Assembly (NCBI RefSeq): GCF_000758705.1
Contig: NZ_CP009287.1
Span: 6,882,001-6,946,000, forward strand
DNA: 64,000 bases
Origin: Paenibacillus graminis
Lineage (GTDB): Bacteria > Bacillota > Bacilli > Paenibacillales > Paenibacillaceae
Reading direction: 5' to 3'
Position numbers and translations under genes: made by a program. This document shows, piece after piece, positions 18,194 to 26,181 of the stretch. Below the pieces are notes generated by a model, which was given only the letters and a program-made list of their open reading frames with translations, searched no databases and was not told the origin of the DNA. Every line of letters starts with the position of its first letter. The stretch's first letter is position 1.

Positions 18194-18820
18194 TTGTTTC
18201 CCGGCAAACTGGCCTGACCCGCTTCAACAACAGCATTTCTGCCGTTGTTTCCCGGCAAACTGGCCTGACCTGCTCTAACAACAGCATTTCTGCCGTTGTT
18301 TCCCGGCAAACCGGCCTGCCTCGCTCTAACAACGGCATTTTCGCCGTTGTTTCCCGGCAAACTGGCCTGCCTCGCTTCAACAACAGCATTTCTGCCGTTG
18401 TTTCCCGGCAAACCGGCCTGCCTCGCTCTAACAACGGCATTTTCGCCGTTGTTTCCGGGCAAACCCGCCTGCCTCGCTTCAACAACAGCATTTCTGCCGT
18501 TGTTTCCCGGCAAACTGGCCTGACCTGCTCTAACAACAGCATTTCTGCCGTTGTTTCCCGGCAAACTGGCCTGCCTCGCTTCAACAACAGCATTTCTGCC
18601 GTTGTTTCCCGGCAAACCGGCCTGCCTCGCTCTAACAACAGCATTTCCTCCGTTGTTTTCCGGCAAACTGGCCTGCCTCGCTCTAACAACGGCATTTTCG
18701 CCGTTGTTTCCTGAAAAACTGGCCTGCCTCGCTTCAACAACAGCATTTCTGCCGTTGTTTCCCGGCAAACTGGCCTGACCCGCTCTAACAACGGCATTTC
18801 TGCCGTTGTTTCCGGGAATG
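18194..18820. repeat. Tandem array B: about twelve copies of another 51-bp unit
   Basis: Consensus begins GTTGTTTCCCGGCAAACTGG, continues CCTGCCTCGCTTCAACAACA and ends GCATTTCTGCC. AACAACGGCA and TGCCGTTGTT arms form a strong hairpin in each unit. Two subtypes (CTTCAACAACAG and CTCTAACAACGG) often alternate, giving a partial 102-bp higher-order period. The same hairpin core recurs in array D at 49.4 kb. Confidence 0.92.
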
Positions 18821-18837
18821 TTTGGAATTTGGGCGGC

Positions 18838-18960
18838 TGTCCATCTGCGGATTTCTTGGATTTGTACCGCTATCTGCGGTGGAAATCCACAGACAAAAGC
18901 GGAAGCTAACGCTCCATTAGCTCCAAACTTCCCCTCCATCAATTTATCCCTTTTTCTAAT
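18838..18960 (-). repeat. Dispersed element R2, copy 2 (inverted relative to copy 1)
   Basis: On the minus strand it reads GGAGCGTTAGCTTCCGCTTT, then TGTCTGTGGATTTCCACCGC and AGATAGCGGTACAAATCC. With copy 1 it brackets arrays A and B in inverted orientation. Confidence 0.7.
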
Positions 18961-18985
18961 TTTCAAGTCCAATCCTCTATAGAAC

Positions 18986-19027
18986 AAAACGGCTGCACCG
19001 TCCCTCACAGGGTAGTGCAGCCGTTTT
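18986..19027 (-). terminator. Terminator hairpin, probably for the AEC transporter gene
   Basis: AAAACGGCTGCAC pairs with GTGCAGCCGTTTT around a 16-base loop; T residues follow on both strands. The 214 bases between it and the transporter stop at 19242 hold no other recognisable feature, apart from a short AAGTGGAAAAAGTGAAC stretch that recalls dispersed element R3. Confidence 0.75.
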
Positions 19028-19241
19028 AGCTATAAGGAATAGCTTTCCTGAAGATCCTGTAATCCGCTCCTGCCGCGTGAAATGCCCCTTCCCAGTCTCC
19101 CTGTCTGGATTGGTGGCGACACCAAGTGGAAAAAGTGAACTTAAATCTCCCCTCTCCCCCTTCCGTTTACTTCATTCCTCCCCGGCCCCTCCTGGACAGA
19201 GAAAAAATCCACAGCCCAGTACGAACCGCAGCGCAACAAAA

Positions 19242-20171
19242 TCACACGCTGCCTACAATAGAGATCAGGAGCGGCAGCATCAGGAAGGACGCGAGTGTTG
19301 TCCACAAAATGCACCGTGACACAAGCGCAGGTGAGCTGCCGAAGCGTTCAGCCAGCACCACGGAGTTGACCGCTACCGGCATGGAGGCCAGAATAAGCAG
19401 AACGGCGAACAGCGTACCCGAAATGTTCAGCAGGAACAGCAGCAGTGCTGCGGTTAATGGCGCCAGCACCAGGCGGACCGACATGCCCGTCCAGAACGCC
19501 AGCTGCACATTGCGTGCAGCCTGTGCGGTCTGCACCCTGACCATCTGCACCCCCAGTATAGCCAACACCACCGGGGAATACGCTCCAGCGACCATTGATA
19601 CGCCCGAGGCAACCTCCTGCGGCATATGCAGGCCGAGCGCCCGCAGAAGCAGCGCCAGAATGGCTGCGTAGATCGCCGGCAATGAGAATACCGAGCGGAC
19701 GGCACTGCCGGCAGAGAACTGGGATCTTGCCGCAAAATACACCCCAACGGTGTTGACAATGACCATCTGGGCAATGACATAGACTGAAGCTTTGTCCAGC
19801 CCCAGCTGTCCAAAGGCCAGCAGCACCAGCGGCAGACCATAGTTGACACTGTTCGTGAAAGTGGAGACTAGGGTCAGGCCTGCTGCCTCGGCCGGAGCCA
19901 GCTTCAGCACTCTGCCGATCAGCTTCGCCAGCGCCCACAGCACCAGCAGGTTCAGCAGGGAGAAGGCCAATGTTTTGTACACGTCATCGAAGGAAATCTC
20001 CGCCGTCGCGAGTGTATCCAGAATAATCGCCGGACTCAGGAAATACAGGTACAGCGTTAACAGCGGTTTGGTATCCAGGTTTTTGTACCGTCCCAGCAGC
20101 GCCCCCGATATGACCGGAATGGACAACGGCACAATCACCTCGACCATAGTGGACAATACCTTGTCAATCAA
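19242..20171 (-). CDS. Auxin-efflux-carrier (AEC) family transporter
   Basis: A 309-residue membrane protein with about ten segments in the AEC layout. The N-terminal half has SGALLGRYKNLDTKPL and the central STFTNSVNYGLPL, the family's conserved Asn-Gly-Leu-Pro segment. Bacterial members (MdcF, YwkB) move malonate, malate or other small acids; the substrate here is unknown. The start is TTG at 20171 with GAGGAG 9 bases ahead. No transporter partner or metabolic gene adjoins it. Confidence 0.85.
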   Translation of the reverse strand: MIDKVLSTMVEVIVPLSIPVISGALLGRYKNLDTKPLLTLYLYFLSPAIILDTLATAEISFDDVYKTLAFSLLNLLVLWALAKLIGRVLKLAPAEAAGLTLVSTFTNSVNYGLPLVLLAFGQLGLDKASVYVIAQMVIVNTVGVYFAARSQFSAGSAVRSVFSLPAIYAAILALLLRALGLHMPQEVASGVSMVAGAYSPVVLAILGVQMVRVQTAQAARNVQLAFWTGMSVRLVLAPLTAALLLFLLNISGTLFAVLLILASMPVAVNSVVLAERFGSSPALVSRCILWTTLASFLMLPLLISIVGSV

Positions 20172-20348
20172 TAGCGAGGACTCCTCTATCCGAATATTAC
20201 TTTTACTATAAGCCCCACGGCCGGGCCCGTCTAAGATATGGAAGCAATATGCTTAATAGCGAACGCCTATGAACGATATAACTTCCCAAAAGATAGTATT
20301 GTGGTATGATTAGCACAAATCGTTATGATCACAAGGAGGTTGACTGAA

Positions 20349-20687
20349 ATGGATATTACGGAGCCAGTCATTCTGACCAAAGGAACCCCCGGCGAGGCCT
20401 GTCCCATTGCCAAGACGCTGGATGTCATCGGAACCAAATGGACGTTCCTGATTATCCGCGATCTGCTGATCGAAGGCACTATGCGCTTCAGTGATCTGCT
20501 GCGCTCTCTGGAAGGCATCAGTCCGAAGACACTCGCCTTGCGGCTGCGTGAGCTTGAGAACCATGGGATTCTTATGCGCACTGTATATCCCGAGGTGCCG
20601 CCGCGCGTGGAATACACGCTGACGAAGAAAGGGGAACAGCTGGAGGGTATTTTTATTGAACTCAAGAGATACGGCCTTGCGCTCTGA
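20349..20687 (+). CDS. HxlR-family transcriptional regulator
   Basis: A 112-residue winged-helix protein with ACPIAKTLDVIGTKWTFLII at about 19-38 and SPKTLALRLRELENHGIL. The ATG at 20349 has AAGGAGG 9 bases upstream, which excludes the 24-base longer frame. The single Cys at position 20 is the usual redox-sensing place in YodB/HypR relatives. The SDR gene follows on the same strand after 156 bp that hold a palindromic operator. Confidence 0.88.
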   Translation: MDITEPVILTKGTPGEACPIAKTLDVIGTKWTFLIIRDLLIEGTMRFSDLLRSLEGISPKTLALRLRELENHGILMRTVYPEVPPRVEYTLTKKGEQLEGIFIELKRYGLAL

Positions 20688-20774
20688 GAAGACGTTATTA
20701 AAAAAAGTTCATACCTGCAAGCTCAGACCCGGCACAAAACTTCCTTTATGGTAACTGTATGTATAGAATGTAAC

Positions 20775-20793
20775 TACTTCCCTTAAGGAAGTA
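20775..20793. promoter_or_regulatory. Candidate HxlR operator ahead of the SDR gene
   Basis: TACTTCC-CTTAA-GGAAGTA is a perfect 7+5+7 palindrome placed about 50 bases upstream of the SDR start, in the promoter position. Confidence 0.6.
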
Positions 20794-20843
20794 TAGGGAC
20801 TATACTCTCTTCATAAAGCAGTTCATTTTGAGGAGGAATCGAC

Positions 20844-21563
20844 ATGTTAACAGGACAGAAAATAGTAATTATCGGCGGAAGCTCGGGCATCGGCCTGGCA
20901 ACTGCAAAACTTGCCGCCGCAGAAGGGGCGGAAGTCGTTCTTGCCAGCCGTGCAGCACAGAAGCTGGAGCAGGCCAAAGCGACGTTGGGACCTGATGCAA
21001 ACGTGTCAACCTATACGCTGGATATTACGTCCGAGGATCAAGTGCGGTCCTTATTCGCAGAGCTGGGAGCCTTCGACCATCTGGTGGTCACCGCAGCCGA
21101 GACCAGCGGGGGCCCCTTTCTTACCACAGCCACCAGCGCTGCGCGCCAGCTGATGGACAATAAGTTCTGGGGCCAATATTATGCGGCCAAATACGCCGCA
21201 CCGCACCTGCCCCCCCACGGCTCCATCACCCTGTTCTCCGGGGTTGTAGCCTTCAAGGCCATGACCGGGTCATCTGTACTGGGGGCAGTGAATGCAGCCG
21301 TAGCCAATCTGGGCCAGACCCTGGCTCTGGAACTGGCCCCGCTGCGGGTGAACACTGTATCGCCGGGTATCATCGACACCCCCTCCCGCGCGGGAATGGC
21401 CGAAGAGGCCCGCAGTGCTTTTTACAGCAGCGTGGCGGCGAAGCTGCCCGTGCAGCGCGTAGGTACAGCCTCGGACGTTGCCGAAGGCGTGCTCTATCTG
21501 ATCCGTAACGGCTTCGTAACAGGCACAGTGCTTCATGTAGAGGGCGGACACACCCTGATTTGA
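20844..21563 (+). CDS. SDR-family protein lacking the catalytic Tyr-x3-Lys
   Basis: A 239-residue Rossmann-fold protein. GGSSGIG at 11-17 binds NAD(P), SPGIIDTP and the C-terminal VTGTVLHVEGGHTLI are classical SDR landmarks. Where YxxxK should stand the sequence is SSVLGAVNAAVANL, so neither Tyr nor Lys is present. This subgroup occurs in bacilli; dehydrogenase activity is doubtful, and binding or atypical chemistry is possible. AGGAGGAATCGAC precedes the ATG. Probably controlled by the HxlR protein upstream. Confidence 0.85.
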   Translation: MLTGQKIVIIGGSSGIGLATAKLAAAEGAEVVLASRAAQKLEQAKATLGPDANVSTYTLDITSEDQVRSLFAELGAFDHLVVTAAETSGGPFLTTATSAARQLMDNKFWGQYYAAKYAAPHLPPHGSITLFSGVVAFKAMTGSSVLGAVNAAVANLGQTLALELAPLRVNTVSPGIIDTPSRAGMAEEARSAFYSSVAAKLPVQRVGTASDVAEGVLYLIRNGFVTGTVLHVEGGHTLI

Positions 21564-21603
21564 CCGGGCCGCCCGGAGAAAGCTTAGCCTTGGCAGTTTC
21601 CTC

Positions 21604-21640
21604 AAAAAAACCCTGCCTCCTAATGATACAGGAGGCAGGG
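21604..21640 (-). terminator. Terminator after greA
   Basis: CCCTGCCTCC and GGAGGCAGGG form a perfect 10-bp stem; seven T residues follow on the minus strand. It also lies just after the convergent SDR gene. Confidence 0.92.
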
Positions 21641-21663
21641 TTACGTCTTGCCGGGGCCGCTTC

Positions 21664-22143
21664 TTACAGCATTTTGATCTCCAGCAGCTCATATTGGATA
21701 ATACCCATGGGTGCATTTACGCTGATGATATCGCCGACTCTTTTGCCGAGCAGCTCTTTGCCCAGCGGACTTTCATACGAAATCTTGTTGTCCAGCACAT
21801 CAGCCTCAGCCGGTCCGACGACTCTATATTCAATCTTCTCGGAGTACTCCACATCATTCAGGGTGACAATAGAGCCGACACTGACCTTGCTCAGATCCAT
21901 GCTGCTCTCATCCACAATCTGTGCTTTGGTCAGCATTTTCTCCAGAATCATGATGCGTGTCTCCATAAACGACTGATCTTCCTTCGCCGAATGGTACTCG
22001 CTGTTCTCCTTAAGGTCCCCGTAGCTGATCGCCAGCTTAAGCCGGGCCGCAAGCTCCTTACGCTTCACAGTCTTCAGGTCCCTCAGCTCTTCCTCTAGCT
22101 TGGCCAGACCCTCTTTTGTCAGAAACACTTCTTCATTCGACAT
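21664..22143 (-). CDS. greA: GreA-type transcript cleavage factor
   Basis: A 159-residue protein: N-terminal antiparallel coiled coil (residues about 5-77, including ARLKLAISYGDLKENSEYHS with the acidic tip residues D and E) and a C-terminal FKBP-like domain ending in the PLGKELLGKRVGDII element. It stimulates RNA cleavage in backtracked RNA polymerase. The ATG at 22143 has GTAGGAG 8 bases ahead. Paenibacillus often has extra greA paralogues outside the main locus; whether this is the main one cannot be told here. Confidence 0.93.
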   Translation of the reverse strand: MSNEEVFLTKEGLAKLEEELRDLKTVKRKELAARLKLAISYGDLKENSEYHSAKEDQSFMETRIMILEKMLTKAQIVDESSMDLSKVSVGSIVTLNDVEYSEKIEYRVVGPAEADVLDNKISYESPLGKELLGKRVGDIISVNAPMGIIQYELLEIKML

Positions 22144-22353
22144 GTATACAACTCCTACTTTCGCTCGCTTTACTATATATTCTACCCCATAATCGGCTAA
22201 CATGCGAAGAGAAAGCGCCGCCGCCGCAAATTGCCACAAATCCAGCACAGGTAAAATGACCCAAAATCGTTTAGAATATTAACAGGTACTTTTCAAATTC
22301 TTAAGTACAAGTATGGTACCCAATCCCACAATAGTCAGGAGTACAAGAAGTCC

Positions 22354-23790
22354 ATGTTCATGCAATTCCGGAAATCCCACCGTATTAAAAGCTGTCTGGC
22401 TGCACTGGTTCTTCTGTCGGCAACAGTCCTGCCTACCGCCGCAGCGGTGAAGCCTGCCGCCACCTCCACTGCGCTTGCGAGCTACGATGTCGTTGTCATC
22501 GGAAGCGAAATTCAAGGTGCACTGCTCGCCAAGGAAGCCGTCAGAGCCGGTCTGAAAGTGCTGATGCTTGATCCCCGCAGCAAACCGGGCGGCGAATTGA
22601 TTCAAGGGCAGATGTTTTTTCTCGATGATGTAAATGACAACAAGCAGAGAAGCCTCGTACAGGGCGAAATCAAAAACCTCTTTAACGGCTACAAAGCCGG
22701 AACGATCCGCAAGGCCGCCGATTTCCAAAAGTATTATGCGAAAGTCATCCAAGGGATTCCGCTGAAGAGCGGGATTGTTCTGGACCGGGTGGACACAAAG
22801 GACACAAGCAGCGGGAAGATGCTGAGTGCTCTCACCTATCACGGCAAAGACGGCGCCAAGGTCACGATTCAGTCCCGGTACTGGGTGGAGAACACCGATT
22901 ACAATGCCCTGAGCGGGAAATTGAAGGAAGCCCGGATTCCCGGAATGGAAACGATCTATAACAGTACAGTGCCCGATTATATGGCGGCAACCTATATGCT
23001 TAATTTCAGGAATGTGGACTGGAACCTGCTGCATCAGCGCATTCTGGAGGATTATCCGCTCACCAATGTCCGTAAGAAATATGGCCCCAACACCTATGTG
23101 GACTGGCATTTTGCAACAGGATTCAGCAACATTACCAATAGGTACTCCACCAAGGATAAACAGCTCCGGCTGCGCGGATTAAATGCTTCCTACCAAAAAA
23201 ATGGCCAGGTAATCATCAACGGCCTGCTGATTTATGATGTCAATCCTGCAGACCCTATTTCTGTGGCGTCTGCGGTACGGAAAGGGAAGGCCGAAGCTCC
23301 TCACATTCTGAGCTTTTTGCGCAAGAATATCCCCGGGTTCGCCAAAGCCGAACTGAACGGATTTCCCGAGTACCTCTATATCCGCGACTATAACCGCTAT
23401 GAGACCAAATACGTTCTGGAGTACACGGACTTAATGTCCAGCCGGATGTTCTGGGACAATGTGAGCATTGGCGGGTATTCCATTGATTTGCAGGGAACCC
23501 GGGCGATTCCTACCGGAATCGGCTTCGGCAAGCCGGACCGTTACGGGCTGCCGCTGCGTTCCTTCGAGCTGAAATCCTATGACAATGTGCTCGTAACCGG
23601 AAAAAATGTGGGCGCCAGAATCAAAGCCTATGGCAGCGCAAGAATCATGCCCACCACCGCCTTAGCGGCTCAGACGATCGGCATCATCCTGGGGCGGGAG
23701 CGGAGCAAACGGCTGGACGATCTGAATGTGGAAGATTTCAAGAGAATCCGTGCCTATCTGAAAAAGGATTATCAGATCAGCCTGCAGTAG
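22354..23790 (+). CDS. Exported FAD-dependent oxidoreductase
   Basis: A 478-residue protein with a signal peptide (residues about 1-31, LAALVLLSATVLPTAAA). The mature part begins YDVVVIGSEIQGALLAKEA, an FAD-binding beta-alpha-beta fold in which the usual GxGxxG is GSEIQG, then LDPRSKPGGELIQGQM, as in the FAD_oxidored family. The C-terminal VTGKNVGARIKAYGSARIMP binds the cofactor's other end. Substrate and partner are unknown; export suggests an envelope redox role. AGGAG is rather far (12 bases) from the first ATG, so the second ATG two codons later is also possible. Confidence 0.85.
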   Translation: MFMQFRKSHRIKSCLAALVLLSATVLPTAAAVKPAATSTALASYDVVVIGSEIQGALLAKEAVRAGLKVLMLDPRSKPGGELIQGQMFFLDDVNDNKQRSLVQGEIKNLFNGYKAGTIRKAADFQKYYAKVIQGIPLKSGIVLDRVDTKDTSSGKMLSALTYHGKDGAKVTIQSRYWVENTDYNALSGKLKEARIPGMETIYNSTVPDYMAATYMLNFRNVDWNLLHQRILEDYPLTNVRKKYGPNTYVDWHFATGFSNITNRYSTKDKQLRLRGLNASYQKNGQVIINGLLIYDVNPADPISVASAVRKGKAEAPHILSFLRKNIPGFAKAELNGFPEYLYIRDYNRYETKYVLEYTDLMSSRMFWDNVSIGGYSIDLQGTRAIPTGIGFGKPDRYGLPLRSFELKSYDNVLVTGKNVGARIKAYGSARIMPTTALAAQTIGIILGRERSKRLDDLNVEDFKRIRAYLKKDYQISLQ

Positions 23791-23811
23791 GCTGATCACC
23801 GTCTATACAAG

Positions 23812-23854
23812 AAACAGCCCCTGCAGTTCCGTCGAGAACCTGCAGGGGCTGTTT
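23812..23854 (+). terminator. Bidirectional terminator
   Basis: AAACAGCCCCTGCAG and CTGCAGGGGCTGTTT form a 15-bp stem with T-rich flanks on both strands, between the convergent flavoprotein and MFS genes. Confidence 0.88.
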
Positions 23855-23928
23855 GCTTATCAACAAGCAGTCCGGCTGAAGCGGAGACTGTCCTTGATCA
23901 GGACTCCCCGGTGCTTACCGGCAGCCCA

Positions 23929-25446
23929 TTAACTGTTTGCCTCCCGCTTGACAGCCGCTACATTCAGTACAGCCGCCTGGGGTTTGGCTGTTCCGGTTCT
24001 GAGCAGGAAGGTCAAAGGAATGGCAACAATCCCGATCACTGTGGCGATCAGGAACACATCCTGAACCCCCATTGTCATGCCCTGCGCCTTAATCAGCGCC
24101 CCTGCGGCCGAAGCGCCGCCGCTAAGCTCCTTCTGATGCGTCAAGGCTCTCGATGCCAGCAGCGAGCTGAAGACAGCAATCGACAGCGCTCCGGTCGCCT
24201 GACGTACCCAGTTGGTGACGGAAGAAGCATGGCCGGTGATCTGCTTCGGCACGGAAGACATTCCGGCGTTCGTAACCGGCATAAAGGCCAAGGCAATCCC
24301 AACATTACGCAACGCCATCAGCCAAGCGAGCTGAACGTGGGTAGCAGCGACTGTGATATGGCTAAGCTCCCAGGTTGAAGCCACCAGCAGCAGGATACCG
24401 CCAAGGATAAGCCAGAATGGCCCAATTCTGCTGTAGAGCTTGCCGACAACCGGGGACATGACGGCCATGGCGATGGAGCTCGGCAGCAGAACCAGCGCTG
24501 TTGTGAGCGGAGTAGACTGCTGGATATCCTGCAGAAACACCGGAATCAGGAACGTCCCGGAATATAGGGCAACGGTGATGATGCAGTTAATAATCAGACT
24601 GTAAGTGAAACGGTTTTGCCGGAATACCTGCAGATTCAGGAGCGGCTCCTTCAAGGAGAGCTCCCTGCGGACAAAATATATCAGTGCAATGGCTCCGATG
24701 ATCAACAGGGCCAGTGTTTTATAGGAGGCCCAGCCCCAGCTGTTTCCTTTGTTGAAGGCCAGGATAATAAACGCGCTGCTGAGAATAACCGTGACAAAAC
24801 CCGGCAGATCAAAGCTTTTGGTCTCTCCGGCGTTACGCTGGAACGGCAGGCACTTCAGCGCGACGGCAATCGCCACGATTCCAATCGGGAGATTAATCAT
24901 GAACAGCGATTTCCAGCCAAAATATCCGGTCAGCCATCCCCCGAGTGTCGGTCCAAGAGCAGGCGCCAGCATGGAGGATAAGCTCCAGAGACTCATTGCG
25001 AATGCCTGCTTTTCCTTCTCAATAAATTGATAAATCATGGTCATTGTGGTGGGAATGATCAATCCGCCGAATACCCCCTGCAGAATGCGGAAGATCACCA
25101 GCGAATGAATGCTCCAGGCGATCATGCTTAATCCTGAGAACAGCGTAAAACCCGATAGCGCGAACACATAAAGGTATTTATAGCTCCATTTATCACCAAA
25201 ATAACCCACAACCGGCGCGATCACGCCTGTAGCGAGCAGGTATCCGGTAATCATCCACTGGACGGTCCCGATCTCCGCATGAAAATCCTTCATAAACACC
25301 GGAAACGCCACGTTAATGGTCGTCGTACTCAGGATCGCCATGAAATTTCCGAAAAAAATAGCTAAAATAATCAGCCAAAACGATGAATTGCGAGCCGTTT
25401 GATTATTCAATCCGTTCTCTCCTCCGTTAAAAAACAAGGAACTCAT
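23929..25446 (-). CDS. MFS multidrug exporter (DHA2, EmrB/QacA-like)
   Basis: A 505-residue, 14-segment transporter. Segment 1 region LSTTTINVAFPVFMKDF, then GYFGDKWSYKYLY (motif A) and ALGPTLGGWLTGYFGWKSLF (motif C) define the DHA2 drug:proton antiporters. The ATG at 25446 has GGGAG 5 bases ahead; a TTG 12 codons later also has a good GGAGGAG site. It is divergent from a MarR regulator, with operator repeats between, so induction by its drug substrates is expected. Confidence 0.9.
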   Translation of the reverse strand: MSSLFFNGGENGLNNQTARNSSFWLIILAIFFGNFMAILSTTTINVAFPVFMKDFHAEIGTVQWMITGYLLATGVIAPVVGYFGDKWSYKYLYVFALSGFTLFSGLSMIAWSIHSLVIFRILQGVFGGLIIPTTMTMIYQFIEKEKQAFAMSLWSLSSMLAPALGPTLGGWLTGYFGWKSLFMINLPIGIVAIAVALKCLPFQRNAGETKSFDLPGFVTVILSSAFIILAFNKGNSWGWASYKTLALLIIGAIALIYFVRRELSLKEPLLNLQVFRQNRFTYSLIINCIITVALYSGTFLIPVFLQDIQQSTPLTTALVLLPSSIAMAVMSPVVGKLYSRIGPFWLILGGILLLVASTWELSHITVAATHVQLAWLMALRNVGIALAFMPVTNAGMSSVPKQITGHASSVTNWVRQATGALSIAVFSSLLASRALTHQKELSGGASAAGALIKAQGMTMGVQDVFLIATVIGIVAIPLTFLLRTGTAKPQAAVLNVAAVKREANS

Positions 25447-25468
25447 ATCAGCTCCCTCTTAATTTAGG

Positions 25469-25506
25469 TGTATAATACAATAATATTATTATATGTGTAT
25501 TATACA
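25469..25506. promoter_or_regulatory. Two MarR-type operator sites
   Basis: TGTATAATACA (25469-25479) and TGTATTATACA (25496-25506) are exact reverse complements, and each is itself palindromic around its central base. Centres are 27 bp apart with an AT-rich palindromic spacer. The position between the MFS and MarR genes makes them the likely binding sites of the MarR protein. Confidence 0.7.
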
Positions 25507-25634
25507 ACCACATTCTTGAAAGTCAATATGACTTGTTTCATACCCTTTCATGGCGGGAGCGATTTTTGCTTGTTGTTCGGTATGTTCACTATAATAATGG
25601 AGAAGAGTACTCAGTAGAGGAAGGAAACTATACC

Positions 25635-26117
25635 ATGGATGATAAAAAAGATAATAAAAACCTGGAGTCTCTCAACAATGAGCTGATGACACTCATTCGC
25701 CGCTCTTCTCTCGACAAGAAGCACGGAGGGCTGGACCGCTCGACATATACGCTGCTCTACCATTTGGCTCATCATGAAAAGGTTGGGGTGAAGGTACTGG
25801 CCGAAGAGTTCGGCCTCGACACCTCCACGATCAGCAGACAGACCAGTGTGCTCGAAGCCAAAGGCTATGCCGTCAAGGTTCCTGATCCGATGGACGGAAG
25901 ATCCAGCTATTTTGAGATCACCCTCCTTGGCACCCGCAAGCTGGAAGAAGCACGGAACATCCGTCTGGAGCGGTATGAAGAGATCTTTGAGGATTGGTCC
26001 CCAGAGGACTGCCACACCTTCAGCGGGCTGCTGGCCAGACTGAACCGCAAACTCATGCAGCGCAGCTCCGGAGCCAAAGGATTGACGGAAGAGGCTGAAG
26101 CTGGTAGATTGAATTAA
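25635..26117 (+). CDS. MarR-family transcriptional regulator
   Basis: A 160-residue winged-helix protein: VLAEEFGLDTSTISRQTSVL as helix-turn-helix (about 58-77) and PDPMDGRSSYFEIT as wing. AGGAAGG lies upstream of the ATG at 25635; the longer frame from 25533 would cross the promoter. Divergent from the DHA2 pump and presumably its repressor. The ATP-grasp gene begins 65 bp downstream on the same strand and may be partly read through. Confidence 0.9.
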   Translation: MDDKKDNKNLESLNNELMTLIRRSSLDKKHGGLDRSTYTLLYHLAHHEKVGVKVLAEEFGLDTSTISRQTSVLEAKGYAVKVPDPMDGRSSYFEITLLGTRKLEEARNIRLERYEEIFEDWSPEDCHTFSGLLARLNRKLMQRSSGAKGLTEEAEAGRLN

Positions 26118-26181
26118 TCATACAATATAAGTCGGAATTACAATGCGGACATATTAAATATTGCCAAAGGGGCTGGGCAGC

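Noticed and set aside
17744..18820. CRISPR array
   Set aside because: The 51-bp units are contiguous near-identical tandem copies without unique spacers, and no cas gene is present.
17991..19008. Repetitive proteins encoded by the tandem arrays (17-residue repeats such as GNNGRNAVVEARQASLP)
   Set aside because: 51 is divisible by 3 and the units lack stops in several frames on both strands, so open frames arise automatically. No ribosome site or start precedes them.
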